DNA of 64,000 nt, taken from assembly GCA_050180235.1 (NCBI GenBank), contig JBFXEJ010000006.1:1-64000 (forward strand), given 5' to 3'. Each line of letters opens with the position of its first letter. Within the stretch, counting starts at the first letter, position 1. Source of the DNA: JAABRU01 sp050180235. Lineage in GTDB: Bacteria; Desulfobacterota; Desulfobacteria; Desulfobacterales; Desulfococcaceae. Positions 63,914 to 64,000 of the stretch are shown here, one piece after another. The notes below the pieces were generated by a model. That model ran no database searches and had not been told where the DNA came from. It worked only from the letters and a program-made list of their open reading frames with translations. The translations under genes and the position numbers were made by a program.

Positions 63914-64000
63914 AAGAAGAGTATGATTTTACAAATGCGGAGCAGGGTAAATTTTACAGACCGCTTGAGGAATTGGAAATCCCGATCTATCTGGACAGGG
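63910..64000 (+). CDS. brnA: BrnA-family antitoxin, cut by the window edge
   Basis: The ATG at 63910 overlaps the BrnT stop. The visible 30 residues read MKEEYDFTNAEQGKFYRP and end in LEIPIYLD, the BrnA/CopG-like antitoxin start. The DNA-binding ribbon-helix-helix end would lie beyond 64000. It should neutralise BrnT and repress the operon. Confidence 0.85.
   Translation, partial: MKEEYDFTNAEQGKFYRPLEELEIPIYLDR

Overview
The window looks like chromosome from a Gram-negative anaerobe of the Desulfobacterota (Desulfonema/Desulfobacteraceae-like). This is an inference. It rests on a selC–selB selenocysteine locus, a PEP-CTERM protein, a lipoprotein CHAT peptidase, several toxin–antitoxin (TA) pairs, single-polypeptide restriction–modification enzymes, and many short dispersed inverted-repeat elements between genes. 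No rRNA, phage genes or CRISPR array were seen.

Layout. 1–5.2 kb: G/C-rich repeats, a polytopic membrane protein overlapping an MBL-fold hydrolase, a small zinc-ribbon protein, and a secreted protein made of 10-residue acidic repeats. 5.2–10.4 kb (minus): a tight operon of an HDAC-like deacetylase with a C-terminal Cys4 ribbon, an EpmA-like lysyl-ligase paralogue and a REC/pyruvate-phosphate-dikinase-like protein. 10.7–17 kb: a type ISP/IIG-like RM enzyme, a complete IS982-like insertion sequence with a 9-bp target duplication that cut off the end of a vapC gene, that gene's antitoxin, a 125-bp MITE with its own 9-bp duplication, and a 117-bp tandem repeat. 17–22 kb: a secreted CHAP-domain protein, a PEP-CTERM protein, a PIN toxin pair and a receiver protein.

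22.3–29.1 kb holds the least familiar block. An unknown 525-aa protein is translationally coupled to a membrane protein with a Lon-like (S16) N-terminus and a DUF4384-like C-terminus. They converge on a DUF4384 lipoprotein and a 1029-aa TPR–CHAT lipoprotein peptidase. I read it as a candidate protease-based conflict or signalling module.

29–41.8 kb is mainly housekeeping: ileS, a solute-binding protein, endonuclease I, a cyclase-family hydrolase, a BKACE enzyme, a methyltransferase bracketed by 76-bp direct repeats, tRNA-Sec, selB and a C-terminally short cysS. 41.9–51.1 kb carries three tandem, mosaic paralogues of a type ISP-like RM enzyme; the last in transcription order has a 2-nt frameshift. 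51.2–59.6 kb: a pseudopilin-like protein, a periplasmic dual-specificity phosphatase, a hybrid-free histidine kinase coupled to a REC-GGDEF diguanylate cyclase, an amino-acid ABC permease and binding protein, and parC. 59.7–64 kb is an accessory zone of TA genes (Phd/VapC, an orphan AbrB-like antitoxin, RelB/ParE, BrnT/BrnA) with an attC-like fold and long palindromes.

The intergenic DNA is dominated by at least three MITE-like families, one of which carries another element nested inside it.
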